This document shows, one piece after another, positions 56,512-64,000 of a stretch of DNA of 64,000 bases. This DNA is from Bradyrhizobium retamae (GTDB taxonomy: Bacteria > Pseudomonadota > Alphaproteobacteria > Rhizobiales > Xanthobacteraceae): positions 186,001 to 250,000 of the forward strand of contig NZ_LLYA01000170.1 of NCBI RefSeq assembly GCF_001440415.1. The letters are read 5' to 3'. The translations under genes were made by a program, and so were the position numbers. The stretch's first letter is position 1. The number at the start of each line of letters is the position of its first letter. The notes below the pieces were generated by a model. It was not told where the DNA came from, ran no database searches, and saw only the letters and a program-made list of their open reading frames with translations.

Positions 56512-56912
56512 TTGTTGACCGGTGCGGACGCCTTCCGCTGCTCGGGCGCCTTCGCAAAGCCGCGGCTCGCGATCTTCGCGCGCCTGGTCGGTTGCAGGCC
56601 GTAGGTTTTTTTCATCACGCGATCGGCCTTTCGCATGCGCGGATTGTCCTCGGTGTGCGTCTTGACGTCGGCGCAGTTCTGGCAATGGACCTTGCAATTC
56701 CCCAAGGTCGGCTCTCCACCTAAGCCGTCCGCCTGGTCGTGTTCGTATATGATGCCGGTCCGCGGGCTGAGTTGAACGCCGCACCCTTCGCACTGTGGAA
56801 CGCCAGGGACGTTCTCGACGCCTTCAACGTTGCATTCCTGGCAGCACCGCGCGAAAGCCTTCTTTCGGACGCTCTGCGGAAACTCGGTTCGCTTCTCTCC
56901 GCGAAGGCTCAT
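56496..56912 (-). CDS. HNH endonuclease
   Basis: A 138-residue protein. Zinc Cys pairs CCQEC and CEGCG precede the HNH motif YEHDQADGLGGEPTLGNCK, followed by VHCQNCADVKT. Phage HNH proteins help packaging or act as homing nucleases; in this recombination block the role is open. Its ATG overlaps the NinB stop (ATGA). Confidence 0.85.
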   Translation of the reverse strand: MSLRGEKRTEFPQSVRKKAFARCCQECNVEGVENVPGVPQCEGCGVQLSPRTGIIYEHDQADGLGGEPTLGNCKVHCQNCADVKTHTEDNPRMRKADRVMKKTYGLQPTRRAKIASRGFAKAPEQRKASAPVNKWRGF

Positions 56913-57334
56913 CCCGCGCGCCTCTCAAGCTCTCGTAGGGCAACTTCCTTCGGGTCGCTCCAAACCACGTTGTTTTCGCAGCCCCACGCGAACATGAATT
57001 CGATCAGATCGTTCATTTCCTCGGTTGAGAGGTCGCTGCTGGATTGTCCCCATGGGATGAACGTCGAGCCGTCCAGCGAGGGCAGGAACGCCACTTCTCG
57101 GCCGCAGGCGTGCATGAACAGCACTTTCCATTGGTCGGTCGTGTATTTGCGGCCGGCGTGCTTCTTCTGGGTCGCGATGTCCGTCAGCATCGCCCACATG
57201 CGCGAATTCTGTTCAATGGTTCGCTGCGGGCCCTTGAACTCGACGCGCGTTCCGCGCGGCGCTTTCTCGATCCAGAAGCGGGCGCGGGTCTTTTCTTCGT
57301 TGTTGTTAAGGGTGATGACGGCGCGGCCGGTCAT
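56909..57334 (-). CDS. ninB: NinB-like recombination protein
   Basis: A 141-residue protein: PRGTRVEFKGPQRTIEQNSRMWAMLTDIA and LFMHACGREVAFLPSLDGSTFIPWG, matching the NinB/Orf family of phage recombination mediators. ATG 57334 overlaps the stop of the upstream gene (ATGA). It would act with the ERF and exonuclease proteins. Confidence 0.82.
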   Translation of the reverse strand: MTGRAVITLNNNEEKTRARFWIEKAPRGTRVEFKGPQRTIEQNSRMWAMLTDIATQKKHAGRKYTTDQWKVLFMHACGREVAFLPSLDGSTFIPWGQSSSDLSTEEMNDLIEFMFAWGCENNVVWSDPKEVALRELERRAG

Positions 57335-58212
57335 TGCCATATGCCTTCTGTCAGCATGTCCAGCCGCGTTGTGGCGCTGTCGTTCCAAATGGGCGCATCG
57401 AGCGATTGCCGGTAACGATCCTGGCTGTAGAGGCGGCTGACGTGCCGTCGGGCAGTGGCGGCGATCTCGTTGAACGTGATACGGCGCTCTAGAACATCCA
57501 TCACCGTCAGGCTGATTGCTTCCTGCCGGATGTCGTAGGGTACGCGCTCGCTTACCGCGGCTTGGGCTGCGGCGAGTGTCGCGTCAGGAGTGCCCGCGAG
57601 GATCCCGGTCAGGTTCGGCGCTCGGATGATGCGTGTTTGGGCGACGCGCACTATCCTAGTTTGCTCGATGATCCGCTCGAATTCCGGGTTCAGGGCGCGA
57701 TACTTCTGAAATACAGGCCAGCGACGCACCGTGTGCTTAACCACCTTGGAGAGTGGCAGCCCCTTGCGAAGTAGTGTTTCGGCGTTGGCAAACGCCTCCG
57801 GGCGGATCACTCCGCCAGCGCGCGAGTGCATTTCGGTGCAAAGTCGGCAGCGCCGCCACTTCCAGCCATTTTTCTGGATTTGGATATGGCCGTGAACCGC
57901 CAAATCATGACCGTGCTTGCAGTGGGTCTTTTGGCGGTTGTGCGCACCCCGGCCCGCGGCAAGACGAGCTTGCGCGTTGATGGGGGCGAGTTCCGCGACG
58001 CGCTTTGCAAACTCCGGATTTAGTTCACCGTGCTTTTTGACGCGCTCGCGGGCGGCGATGTAATGCGGACCGCGAGCGTTCGTCAGTTGCGCGTGCGACT
58101 TTCCGGCCTCCATCTGCTTAATGAACTCGGCGGCCATATCCGGCGGGAGGCCCGGCGGCTTGCCGACCCATTTGGCCCAGGCGGCGCGGTGCCGTTCACT
58201 GATGCTGTTCAT
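57331..58212 (-). CDS. Phage protein with zinc-finger motif, function unknown
   Basis: A 293-residue protein. Residues 94-130 (KTHCKHGHDLAVHGHIQIQK... RRCRLCTEMHS) form a CxxGH...CxxC zinc motif seen in phage HNH-like and DNA-binding proteins, but no HNH core is visible. The second half is helical with basic patches. Start overlaps the exonuclease stop (ATGA). Confidence 0.6.
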   Translation of the reverse strand: MNSISERHRAAWAKWVGKPPGLPPDMAAEFIKQMEAGKSHAQLTNARGPHYIAARERVKKHGELNPEFAKRVAELAPINAQARLAAGRGAHNRQKTHCKHGHDLAVHGHIQIQKNGWKWRRCRLCTEMHSRAGGVIRPEAFANAETLLRKGLPLSKVVKHTVRRWPVFQKYRALNPEFERIIEQTRIVRVAQTRIIRAPNLTGILAGTPDATLAAAQAAVSERVPYDIRQEAISLTVMDVLERRITFNEIAATARRHVSRLYSQDRYRQSLDAPIWNDSATTRLDMLTEGIWQ

Positions 58213-58817
58213 GCCGCCACCGCCTCGCCGCGGCGCCGGATCTGCGTCACAACGTCGACGAGCTCGGCGTTGAACTTGTCGACTTCGGTAGCGATTTTCT
58301 GAATGTAAGGCTCGTCACGGAAGGTCCGCTTCACGAAAAGCGGCATGCCCGGGTAGTAAACCGCGATATCCCACCATTGCCGTTTGCTGATCCAAAGCGT
58401 TCCCTGGACCTGGGCCTTATGCTCAGGCGGGAATTCGTCCTTTAGGATGAGCTCCGCCAGCAAGTGCGGAAGCTTGGTTTTGATTTCGGCGCCGCCGTCC
58501 TGGCCGATGAGGCTATCGGGGCTCGCGCCGGCGCGGCCGCTCTTGATGAAACCCACGCGCTCGAGCTGCGCGCCGGTCTGGAAGGCGTAGAGGTCGCGGG
58601 CCTCGCCCTCCATCTTGTGGCCGCGCTCGGTGTGCTCGTTGGAAAAGCTCTCCATCGGCTCGCCGGTGATGATCTCGCCGGCAAGCTTCATCATGTAGGT
58701 TCGGCGGGTCTTGCCTTCGCCCTTCGCCATTACGGTTGCGAATTGAGAGGCGGTCGGGATACCCATGCGGGCGGCGAACCATTCGGGGGAATTTTGGTCG
58801 CAGTTGATGATTTCCAC
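58209..58817 (-). CDS. YqaJ/lambda-type recombination exonuclease
   Basis: A 202-residue protein: QNSPEWFAARMGIPTASQFATVM, then GASPDSLIGQDGGAEIKTKLPH with the catalytic D...ExK, and AQVQGTLWISKRQWWDIAVY. It is a PD-(D/E)XK exonuclease that resects double-stranded ends for annealing. GTG 58817 with AAGGAAAAA upstream. Partner of the ERF protein encoded two genes upstream. Confidence 0.9.
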   Translation of the reverse strand: MEIINCDQNSPEWFAARMGIPTASQFATVMAKGEGKTRRTYMMKLAGEIITGEPMESFSNEHTERGHKMEGEARDLYAFQTGAQLERVGFIKSGRAGASPDSLIGQDGGAEIKTKLPHLLAELILKDEFPPEHKAQVQGTLWISKRQWWDIAVYYPGMPLFVKRTFRDEPYIQKIATEVDKFNAELVDVVTQIRRRGEAVAA

Positions 58818-58829
58818 AGAGATTTTTCC

Positions 58830-59867
58830 TTAGTAGGTGATTGAAACGTGCGGGACGTCGCCGGACGCAATGGCGTCAATGATGCGGTCGACGATGTGCG
58901 GAGCGATCATTTCGCAGGTGAGCGCGGCGCGAATTTCGGTGTGAACCTTCGCGCGGCGCCGGACGCTCGCCGCGCGCTTCTCGGCCGCGGCCTTCTCGGC
59001 GGCGAGAATGGCGGCGACGCGGGCGGCTTCCTCTTCCTGCCGGCGGCGCTCGGCCTCGATCGCCGCGGCCTTCTCCCGCTCGGCCTTCTGGCGTTCCTGC
59101 TCGATCGCGCGGGCAACGGCCGCTTCTTGGTCGCGGGCGGCCTGTTCCTGGCGCTGGCGCTCGCGCTCGGCGGCCTGTGCGGCTTGCTCGGCCTCTCGGG
59201 CGGCGCGCTGCTCGGCCTCTTGGCGGGCCTGCTCTGCGGCCGCGGCGAGGCGGTCGGCTTCTTCGCGCTCCGCCTTCAACCGGCGCAGCTCGGCGAGCTC
59301 GGCGGCGTCTGCGTCGCGCTGGATCGTCTCGGCAAGCATTCTTTCAAGCACCGGAACGACGTCGGCGGCGGCCGCGTCGGCGCGCTCGCGGAATTCCTGC
59401 CAGTCGTGATCCGCCAGAACGTCGCGAACGGATTGAATTCTGTTCCCGATTTGCTCGGCGGTCGGCGTTGCCTCGCAGCGCGCGGCCGTCACGATAAACA
59501 CAAGCGCCCTTTCAGCACCTTCGACGCGCGCGGCCTCGGCGTCCTCCCATGCGGTAAGCGGGCCGCGAACCTCTTCCTTGAGGGCGTCCAGGCGGTCGCG
59601 GGCAAGCTTGCGGTCGGCGTCGACGGCTCCGGCCTTCTTCTTGATGTCGGCGACCAGCTCTTTGCCCATATCGTCAAGGGCGGTTTTCGAGCGCGCGACC
59701 TTGTAGGCGAGTGACTTCACTGCGTCGCGGCCTTCCGGGGTCGAAATATCCCGGTCGATCGCTCGAACCTCGGCCTCAAGCTTGGAAATGATGCCTTCCA
59801 TCCCGCCGGGCGCGAAAACGGTGGCGGGCGTCAGGGTGGCGACGTCGATTGAAACAAGTGCGTTCAT
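58830..59867 (-). CDS. Long coiled-coil phage protein
   Basis: A 345-residue protein. The N-terminal 120 residues (AIDRDISTPEGRDAVKSLAYKVARSKT) resemble DUF1351-like phage proteins. Residues 170-300 are an Ala/Glu/Arg/Gln-rich coiled coil (AEQARQEAEQRAAREAEQ). The end, IAPHIVDRIIDAIASGDVPHVSITY, is folded again. It lies between exonuclease and ERF genes, as such proteins often do in recombination modules; its role is not known. Confidence 0.7.
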   Translation of the reverse strand: MNALVSIDVATLTPATVFAPGGMEGIISKLEAEVRAIDRDISTPEGRDAVKSLAYKVARSKTALDDMGKELVADIKKKAGAVDADRKLARDRLDALKEEVRGPLTAWEDAEAARVEGAERALVFIVTAARCEATPTAEQIGNRIQSVRDVLADHDWQEFRERADAAAADVVPVLERMLAETIQRDADAAELAELRRLKAEREEADRLAAAAEQARQEAEQRAAREAEQAAQAAERERQRQEQAARDQEAAVARAIEQERQKAEREKAAAIEAERRRQEEEAARVAAILAAEKAAAEKRAASVRRRAKVHTEIRAALTCEMIAPHIVDRIIDAIASGDVPHVSITY

Positions 59868-59870
59868 TGC

Positions 59871-60641
59871 TCAAGCCTTTTTGAAGTTTGCAATTGCATT
59901 GACGCAGGCGGCATAGCGGCCGGCGGGAATGCTCTCGATGCGCGGCACCTTCGCCCATTGCAGGAAGGCGGTAACGGAGGCGCCTTTTTCCTCGAGCGCC
60001 TCGCGGATGAAGTCGACCTGTTTCTGAGTGATCGAACCGGGCGGCGGCGTGTAAGTCTCGGGCTCGGCTTCCTGCTCGCTGCCCCGTCCGTCGTCGTCTT
60101 GCGCGGCGGCGAGGCCAAGCGCAGCCTTCAAGGTGTAGCGCTGCAAATAGGTGATGGTGGATCCCACCTGTTGAATTGCGTTTTTCTTGCCGCTGTCGTC
60201 GCGGCCGGCGGTCAAGGTGGTTTCCTCAAAATGCCCGTCGCGGTGCGAAAGGACGCACGTCACCGAAACCGGGGCATTGAGCGGCGAGGCAACGCGGAAG
60301 CGGTAGGACAGTCCGACGTCCGACAAGATCGGGTCGACGGTGCGCGCGATTTCCGCCATGTCCTCATGGCTGTACTCGGTCCGGTCGCCGCCGCTCTTGT
60401 GATCGAAGCCGACGCGGCGGTTTTTCCGGATAACCGGGATCCTGGCCTTTGCATCGGCCATAGCGTTGTCAAACGCCTTGCGCGCGGCCATGCCTTCCAG
60501 CTCTTTGAAGAGCGCGACGGCCTCGCGGTACATTTCGACGTTGCCGCTTTTCAGCGCGTTTTGAACGATGTCGATGGGCGAGGCGGCGGCAACGGGTCGG
60601 TTGCGGCGCGGCTCGGGTGTCATTTCAACGACGGCAGACAT
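59871..60641 (-). CDS. ERF-family single-strand annealing protein
   Basis: A 256-residue protein: FDNAMADAKARIPVIRKNRRVGF, YSHEDMAEIARTVDPILSDVGLSYRF and QQVGSTITYLQRYTLKAALGLA, the ERF domain of P22 type. It anneals single strands made by the exonuclease. Start overlaps the previous stop (TAATG). Confidence 0.92.
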   Translation of the reverse strand: MSAVVEMTPEPRRNRPVAAASPIDIVQNALKSGNVEMYREAVALFKELEGMAARKAFDNAMADAKARIPVIRKNRRVGFDHKSGGDRTEYSHEDMAEIARTVDPILSDVGLSYRFRVASPLNAPVSVTCVLSHRDGHFEETTLTAGRDDSGKKNAIQQVGSTITYLQRYTLKAALGLAAAQDDDGRGSEQEAEPETYTPPPGSITQKQVDFIREALEEKGASVTAFLQWAKVPRIESIPAGRYAACVNAIANFKKA

Positions 60642-60904
60642 TAGGCGGGCTCCTGTTCCTGGCTGGCGTGGGCGGCGCGGTCGGCCTCAATGGCGAGGTC
60701 GATCCGGGAGAGGGTGAGCACGACCAGGCCGCGCGCTTCCGCGAGGATCGCGGTTGAATGCGGGAAAGGCCGCTCCTTCGGGTAGGCGAGGGCGAACGCT
60801 AATCCGTCCGCGTCGTGCGCCAGCCAATCGGCGTACATTTCGACGCGGCGCGCGCGGGCTTCCTGACTCGCGGCTTCGCGCAATTGCTGATCTACGGCGT
60901 TCAT
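60641..60904 (-). CDS. Small phage protein, 87 residues
   Basis: Hydrophilic, helical: QLREAASQEARARRVEMYAD and AEARGLVVLTLSRIDLAIEAD. ATG 60904 overlaps the previous stop (ATGA). No family recognised. Confidence 0.65.
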   Translation of the reverse strand: MNAVDQQLREAASQEARARRVEMYADWLAHDADGLAFALAYPKERPFPHSTAILAEARGLVVLTLSRIDLAIEADRAAHASQEQEPA

Positions 60905-61206
60905 CGGCGGTTCTTCCTCTTCTTGGTGCGGGGCTGGATCGTCTGCAGTTCGCCGCACAACACCGGGTAATCCGGCCCCCAAATGCGAAGTCGCTCCTTG
61001 GCGGCGCGCTCGCGGTCGACGTGTTCGATTTGCGCGGTGAGGCCGATCGGGCCAATCTCCCCGGCTTCCCACGGTCGAAGCCACGGCATCAGCACCCAAT
61101 CGAACCGGGCATTTGCGACGGCGGCGCGCGCGGATGGCGGCAAGCGGTCGAAATAGTCCATCGTCCGCCTTTCGACGGCGCCGCCGGTGACGGAATTCGC
61201 GTTCAT
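60901..61206 (-). CDS. Small phage protein, 101 residues
   Basis: Contains YFDRLPPSARAAVANARFDW and IGLTAQIEHVDRERAAKERL and ends in a basic tail KKRKNRR. Overlaps both neighbours by four bases. No function assigned. Confidence 0.65.
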   Translation of the reverse strand: MNANSVTGGAVERRTMDYFDRLPPSARAAVANARFDWVLMPWLRPWEAGEIGPIGLTAQIEHVDRERAAKERLRIWGPDYPVLCGELQTIQPRTKKRKNRR

Positions 61207-61544
61207 GCGCGCGCGTCCTCGATAACCGCCACCAGGTCGTCAATTGCTTCCTGCTCGGTGCGGCCGAAGCCTTGCAGCATGTGCCCATTGTCGCTGGGCT
61301 CGTCGCTGTCGCGGTGCGCGCTCCAATCGAATTCCGGGGCGGGGCCCGGCACGCGGAAATAGCTCGTCACGATCTTGTCGCCGGCGATCTTCTCGGCCTT
61401 GGCGTGGTGCAGCCGATCGCAGCCGGCGCCGTCGCAGTCCTCGCAGCGGCCGGCGTCAATCTCAAAATCGGGATCGTCATGTTGCGGGACGTGACGGAAA
61501 AGCCGGCCGTCGATACACCGGACGTTGAAACGAAAATGCTTCAT
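61203..61544 (-). CDS. Small Cys-containing phage protein, 113 residues
   Basis: Begins KHFRFNVRCIDGRLFRHVPQ; RCEDCDGAGCDRLHH could bind a metal. ATG 61544 lies six bases after the previous stop. No family recognised. Confidence 0.65.
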   Translation of the reverse strand: MKHFRFNVRCIDGRLFRHVPQHDDPDFEIDAGRCEDCDGAGCDRLHHAKAEKIAGDKIVTSYFRVPGPAPEFDWSAHRDSDEPSDNGHMLQGFGRTEQEAIDDLVAVIEDARA

Positions 61545-61549
61545 CGCCT

Positions 61550-61903
61550 TTACTCCGCGGCCTGTGCCATCGCGCCGGCCACGGCGAGTTCTTCCCAGCG
61601 ATATTGCAGGGCCTCGGAGACTTCGCCGGCTTTCATCAGTTCGCGAACTGTCTCCGCGCAAAGCTCAGAAGCTGCGACGGTGGTTTCGGCGAATTCCTTC
61701 AACGCGGCTTCGCGCTCGCGCGCCCAACGGGGGACGCCGCGGTAAGCAGCGGCAACCTCCATGCGGGCGTTATAGCGGGCGGTCTGTGGCTTGGTGGCGT
61801 AGGCGAACCAGGTCCCGGCTTCGTGGTCAGCGCAAGCCTGCTTGGCGCGTTGCTCGCTGAAATCGTCGGGAGCGTAGTACGGGTTTGCGGCGTAGTAGGA
61901 CAT
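61550..61903 (-). CDS. First gene of the leftward phage operon, 117 residues
   Basis: A hydrophilic helical protein beginning SYYAANPYYAPDDFSEQRAK. It is the promoter-proximal gene, with the operators at 61936-61984 just upstream. All genes from here to the integrase run in one direction with short overlaps. No function assigned. Confidence 0.65.
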   Translation of the reverse strand: MSYYAANPYYAPDDFSEQRAKQACADHEAGTWFAYATKPQTARYNARMEVAAAYRGVPRWAREREAALKEFAETTVAASELCAETVRELMKAGEVSEALQYRWEELAVAGAMAQAAE

Positions 61904-61935
61904 TAGCGGGCTCTCCGTCTTGCGATACGAAGAGT

Positions 61936-61984
61936 GTAGCGATAATCGCTACGTTGTAAAGAGATCGTAGCGAAAAAAGCTACG
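61936..61984. promoter_or_regulatory. Two operator-like dyads in the phage control region
   Basis: Site 1, GTAGCGAT-A-ATCGCTAC (61936-61952), has perfect eight-base arms. Site 2, CGTAGC, seven bases, GCTACG (61966-61984), shares the GTAGCGA half-site. Their centres are 31 bases apart, three helical turns. They probably bind the element's repressor, for which the S24 protein at 63719 is the candidate. Confidence 0.65.
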
Positions 61985-62006
61985 AGTATTTTGCGGCCGT
62001 GCTAAA

Positions 62007-62035
62007 CCCTCCTGTCGGCATGGTGCCGGGGAGGG
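62007..62035. terminator. Hairpin between the phage promoters, possible terminator
   Basis: CCCTCC (62007-62012) pairs with GGAGGG (62030-62035) and CGGCA with TGCCG inside, around a three-base loop; CTTTA follows on the plus strand. The short T-run makes it a weak terminator or attenuator before the DUF5131 gene. Confidence 0.4.
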
Positions 62036-62106
62036 CTTTAGAAGGTGGCGGCGGTAACCAAATCTAACCACTTTCTTGAGATTCTATGGCTACTTAAGAG
62101 GTTGGC

Positions 62107-62859
62107 ATGGCCGAAACATCGATTGAGTGGACCGACGCGACCTGGAACCCTGTGGCCGGATGCACGGTGCTGACTGCGGGTTGCACCAACTGCTACGCGA
62201 TGAGAATGGCGGCCAGGCTTGAATCTATGGGTGCGGCAAAATATCGGGGCCTCACTCGAAAGAGCGGAAAGCGCGCTGTTTGGACAGGCAAAATCCGTCT
62301 CGATGAAAAATCGCTCGAGGTACCGAAGTCGTGGTCAAAACCACGCAAGGTCTTTGTGAACTCGATGTCTGATCTGTTTCATGAGGGCGTTCCGGTCGAG
62401 TTTATCGCGAAGGTTTGGGAGGTGATGAAGAATACGCCGCGCCATACCTATCAGATTCTCACGAAGCGGCCGGAGCGGATGGCCGATGTCTTATCAGCAT
62501 CGCCCTTCGATATCTTGCCGAATGTCTGGCTCGGGACCAGTGTGGAGGACGGCCGCGTTTTGGATCGGATCGATGCACTTCGCCACGTGCCAGCTGCAAT
62601 CAGGTTTGTTTCACTCGAACCTCTGATTGGATCGGTTGCTGCTGGAGATCTCAACGGCATCCACTGGGCGATTGTCGGAGGTGAAAGCGGACCTCGAGCT
62701 CGAGAGATGAATCCACTGTGGGTGGACGAGATTGAAGCGATGTGCCGCCGCTACGGTACTGCGTTCTTCTTCAAGCAGTGGGGTGGAAAGAACAAGAAAG
62801 CAACTGGCCGCTTACTTCACGGGCGCACTTTTGACGAGATGCCCGCTTTCAGAATATGA
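62107..62859 (+). CDS. DUF5131 (phage Gp37/Gp68) three-Cys-motif protein
   Basis: A 250-residue protein starting ETSIEWTDATWNPVAGC, the family N-terminus. Cys19, Cys26 and Cys29 form the CX6CX2C motif (GCTVLTAGCTNCYA) that resembles, but differs from, the radical-SAM CX3CX2C. Later VFVNSMSDLFHEGVP, YQILTKRPERM and WAIVGGESGPRAREM are conserved. The family often occurs beside TcmP, and the convergent neighbour here is TcmP; the 3' ends overlap by 43 bases. An iron-sulfur role is inferred. It is oriented opposite to the recombination operon. Confidence 0.9.
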   Translation: MAETSIEWTDATWNPVAGCTVLTAGCTNCYAMRMAARLESMGAAKYRGLTRKSGKRAVWTGKIRLDEKSLEVPKSWSKPRKVFVNSMSDLFHEGVPVEFIAKVWEVMKNTPRHTYQILTKRPERMADVLSASPFDILPNVWLGTSVEDGRVLDRIDALRHVPAAIRFVSLEPLIGSVAAGDLNGIHWAIVGGESGPRAREMNPLWVDEIEAMCRRYGTAFFFKQWGGKNKKATGRLLHGRTFDEMPAFRI

Positions 62860-63722
62860 CCAGCGATTCGTTTTGCCAGGCCGATTGCTGCGGGCTTCGG
62901 ATTTGAGATGGCGAAAAAAAGCGCGAACTGCGGAATCCCACGATCATCATTTAGCCGAAGCGGCGGAAGCACCGCTGGGAAGAGGTCGGCCAGTCGATCC
63001 GCAAAATAGCGCTCCATATCATCTACCTCTGCGGTGCGGGCTAAGCGCTCATCTACGTCTCCAAACATATCCGTTCGGCGGCTCATCTGATACCAGTCTT
63101 TCTCCCAATCTGGAGTACCGATCATCCTCGTCAGAGCCGCTCTCTTTGAGAAGTCCAGATCCTCAGCGTCGCGAGTGGCTTGTCGAAAGAGGCCGGACAA
63201 AGAAACTAAATACCAAACGTCGATCGCCTGTGTTTCTCGGATAGCTTCTAGCGTTTGCCACTCCACGGTCATGCCGTAGGGATCGAGAAACATCACTGCC
63301 CTGATTCGTGCCCATGTGTTCTGATTTCGCAGCATCGACAGAATCGCTGTGTTGGCATCGCCAGGTATGACCTCAATATTTCGATTGGGATGGCTCGATT
63401 TCAGACTGTTCAGCGCAGCGACGTGCTTAGGTCGCTTCTCCATAAATACAAGCCGGTCAAATTTTGGCTCCACCTCTATCGCGATTCTTGCCGAGCCGCG
63501 CTGCCGTTCAATTCTCGCATCGGCGCCGGGCCCGAACATGTCGGCGGCCTGGCTTGGGATTATAACGGTGCGTTCGCCCGTACCAGCAAAAGCATCGACG
63601 TACCAAAGATGCTCGAATTGGGGGCGCAGAGCAATTGTGAACTGTCGGAGATAGTTACCAACGACCGAAAGTTTGAGATCGGTTGAGACGCCTCCGAACT
63701 CATGGTCGGAAGCGGCTGTCAC
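62817..63722 (-). CDS. tcmP: Three-Cys-motif partner protein TcmP
   Basis: A 301-residue protein. The start HEFGGVSTDLKLSVVGNYLRQF is the TcmP signature, then WYVDAFAGTGE (residues 40-50) looks like motif I of class I methyltransferases and VMFLDPYGMTVEW like motif IV. No three-Cys motif is in TcmP itself. GTG 63722 overlaps the S24 stop (GTGA), so the two are translated together. The longer frame to 63848 lies in the S24 gene. It likely works with DUF5131 in a modification of unknown target. Confidence 0.88.
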   Translation of the reverse strand: MTAASDHEFGGVSTDLKLSVVGNYLRQFTIALRPQFEHLWYVDAFAGTGERTVIIPSQAADMFGPGADARIERQRGSARIAIEVEPKFDRLVFMEKRPKHVAALNSLKSSHPNRNIEVIPGDANTAILSMLRNQNTWARIRAVMFLDPYGMTVEWQTLEAIRETQAIDVWYLVSLSGLFRQATRDAEDLDFSKRAALTRMIGTPDWEKDWYQMSRRTDMFGDVDERLARTAEVDDMERYFADRLADLFPAVLPPLRLNDDRGIPQFALFFAISNPKPAAIGLAKRIAGHILKAGISSKVRP

Positions 63723-64000
63723 AGATCCAATACCGTTCTCTTGACCCGGCCGATCACGTCGAAGGCCCGCTTTCGGCGGATAAAAATCGGCTTGTGGCTG
63801 GGGTTCGTGGAAAAAGGCGCCAGATAAGCCGGATCGCCGTCCTGCCACATCTTGTAAGTCGTTTCGCCGTCGACCGAGAAAATGTAACAGCGGCCGCTGC
63901 GAAGCTCTCGATCAGCTTTGTTGATCAGAAGCGTAGAGCCTGGCGGCGACACCCGGTCCATCGAATCGGCGTCCTGCTCGACCTTTAGCGCGAACCAGTC
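63719..64000 (-). CDS. S24-family repressor/peptidase (LexA/CI-like), C-terminal part
   Basis: The frame is open past the right edge, so only the last 93 codons are seen. FALKVEQDADSMDRVSPPGS holds the catalytic Ser, and GRCYIFSVDGETTYKMWQDGD probably the Lys of the self-cleavage dyad. Such proteins are phage repressors that cleave themselves on SOS activation; an N-terminal HTH would lie outside the window. It is directly upstream of tcmP. Confidence 0.85.
   Translation of the reverse strand, partial: DWFALKVEQDADSMDRVSPPGSTLLINKADRELRSGRCYIFSVDGETTYKMWQDGDPAYLAPFSTNPSHKPIFIRRKRAFDVIGRVKRTVLDL

Noticed and set aside
61921..62100. Short spaced repeats that could suggest a CRISPR array
   Set aside because: Only two related dyads with unequal arms and no regular spacers; they fit repressor operators.
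62732..63244. A 170-codon plus frame antisense to tcmP
   Set aside because: Ser/Arg-rich shadow frame overlapping the DUF5131 3' end and tcmP; no family features.

Overview
The window is high-GC alphaproteobacterial chromosome, most like Bradyrhizobium or a close relative (Nitrobacteraceae). This rests on the protein families, the order glyA-nrdR-ribD-ribE-ribH-nusB-thiL and plsX-fabH-ihfA-merR-tRNA-Pro, and several families of long palindromic intergenic repeats. No database search was possible, so identifications rest on recognised family motifs.

Positions 1-18,000 form a metal and oxyanion resistance region. It holds the tail of a CDF metal exporter, chrB-chrA for chromate, a two-domain DUF1259 protein, a TauE/SafE-type exporter, DMT and MFS exporters, and a large arsenic cluster. 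The arsenic genes are arsO, two stand-alone arsR genes, a 23-codon arsC remnant, arsH, arsJ with its partner GAPDH, an arsR-arsC fusion, and an ACR3 arsenite pump. chrB and the DUF1259 gene share an almost identical 5' leader with a covarying hairpin and the start of a short reading frame.

Positions 17,500-37,100 are mixed: a nucleotide cyclase, an FAD monooxygenase, two MFS exporters, a frameshifted secreted protein, an RTX-tailed animal-type haem peroxidase, a flotillin remnant, an Nramp manganese transporter, bpt, an RDD protein, hemB, an LdtR-type MarR regulator, a GAF-cyclase, small conserved proteins and a glutathione transferase.

Positions 37,400-54,600 are mostly core genome: glyA-nrdR-ribDEH-nusB-thiL, cspA, hppA, bamE, a cytochrome bc1 chaperone, yceD, plsX, fabH, ihfA and a MerR regulator. 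A CadC-like regulator plus a cupin gene sits between two copies of the hppA 3' end and terminator, which suggests an old insertion.

From the tRNA-Pro gene at 54,656 to the right edge lies an integrated phage-like element. A tyrosine integrase abuts the tRNA. A tightly overlapping leftward operon carries an excisionase-like protein, HNH, NinB, a YqaJ/lambda-type exonuclease, a coiled-coil protein, an ERF annealing protein and small proteins. After an operator region come a DUF5131 (phage Gp37/Gp68) three-Cys protein and, convergent with it, a TcmP methyltransferase-like partner co-transcribed with an S24 repressor-type peptidase cut by the window edge. This S24-TcmP/DUF5131 module is the least understood system here.
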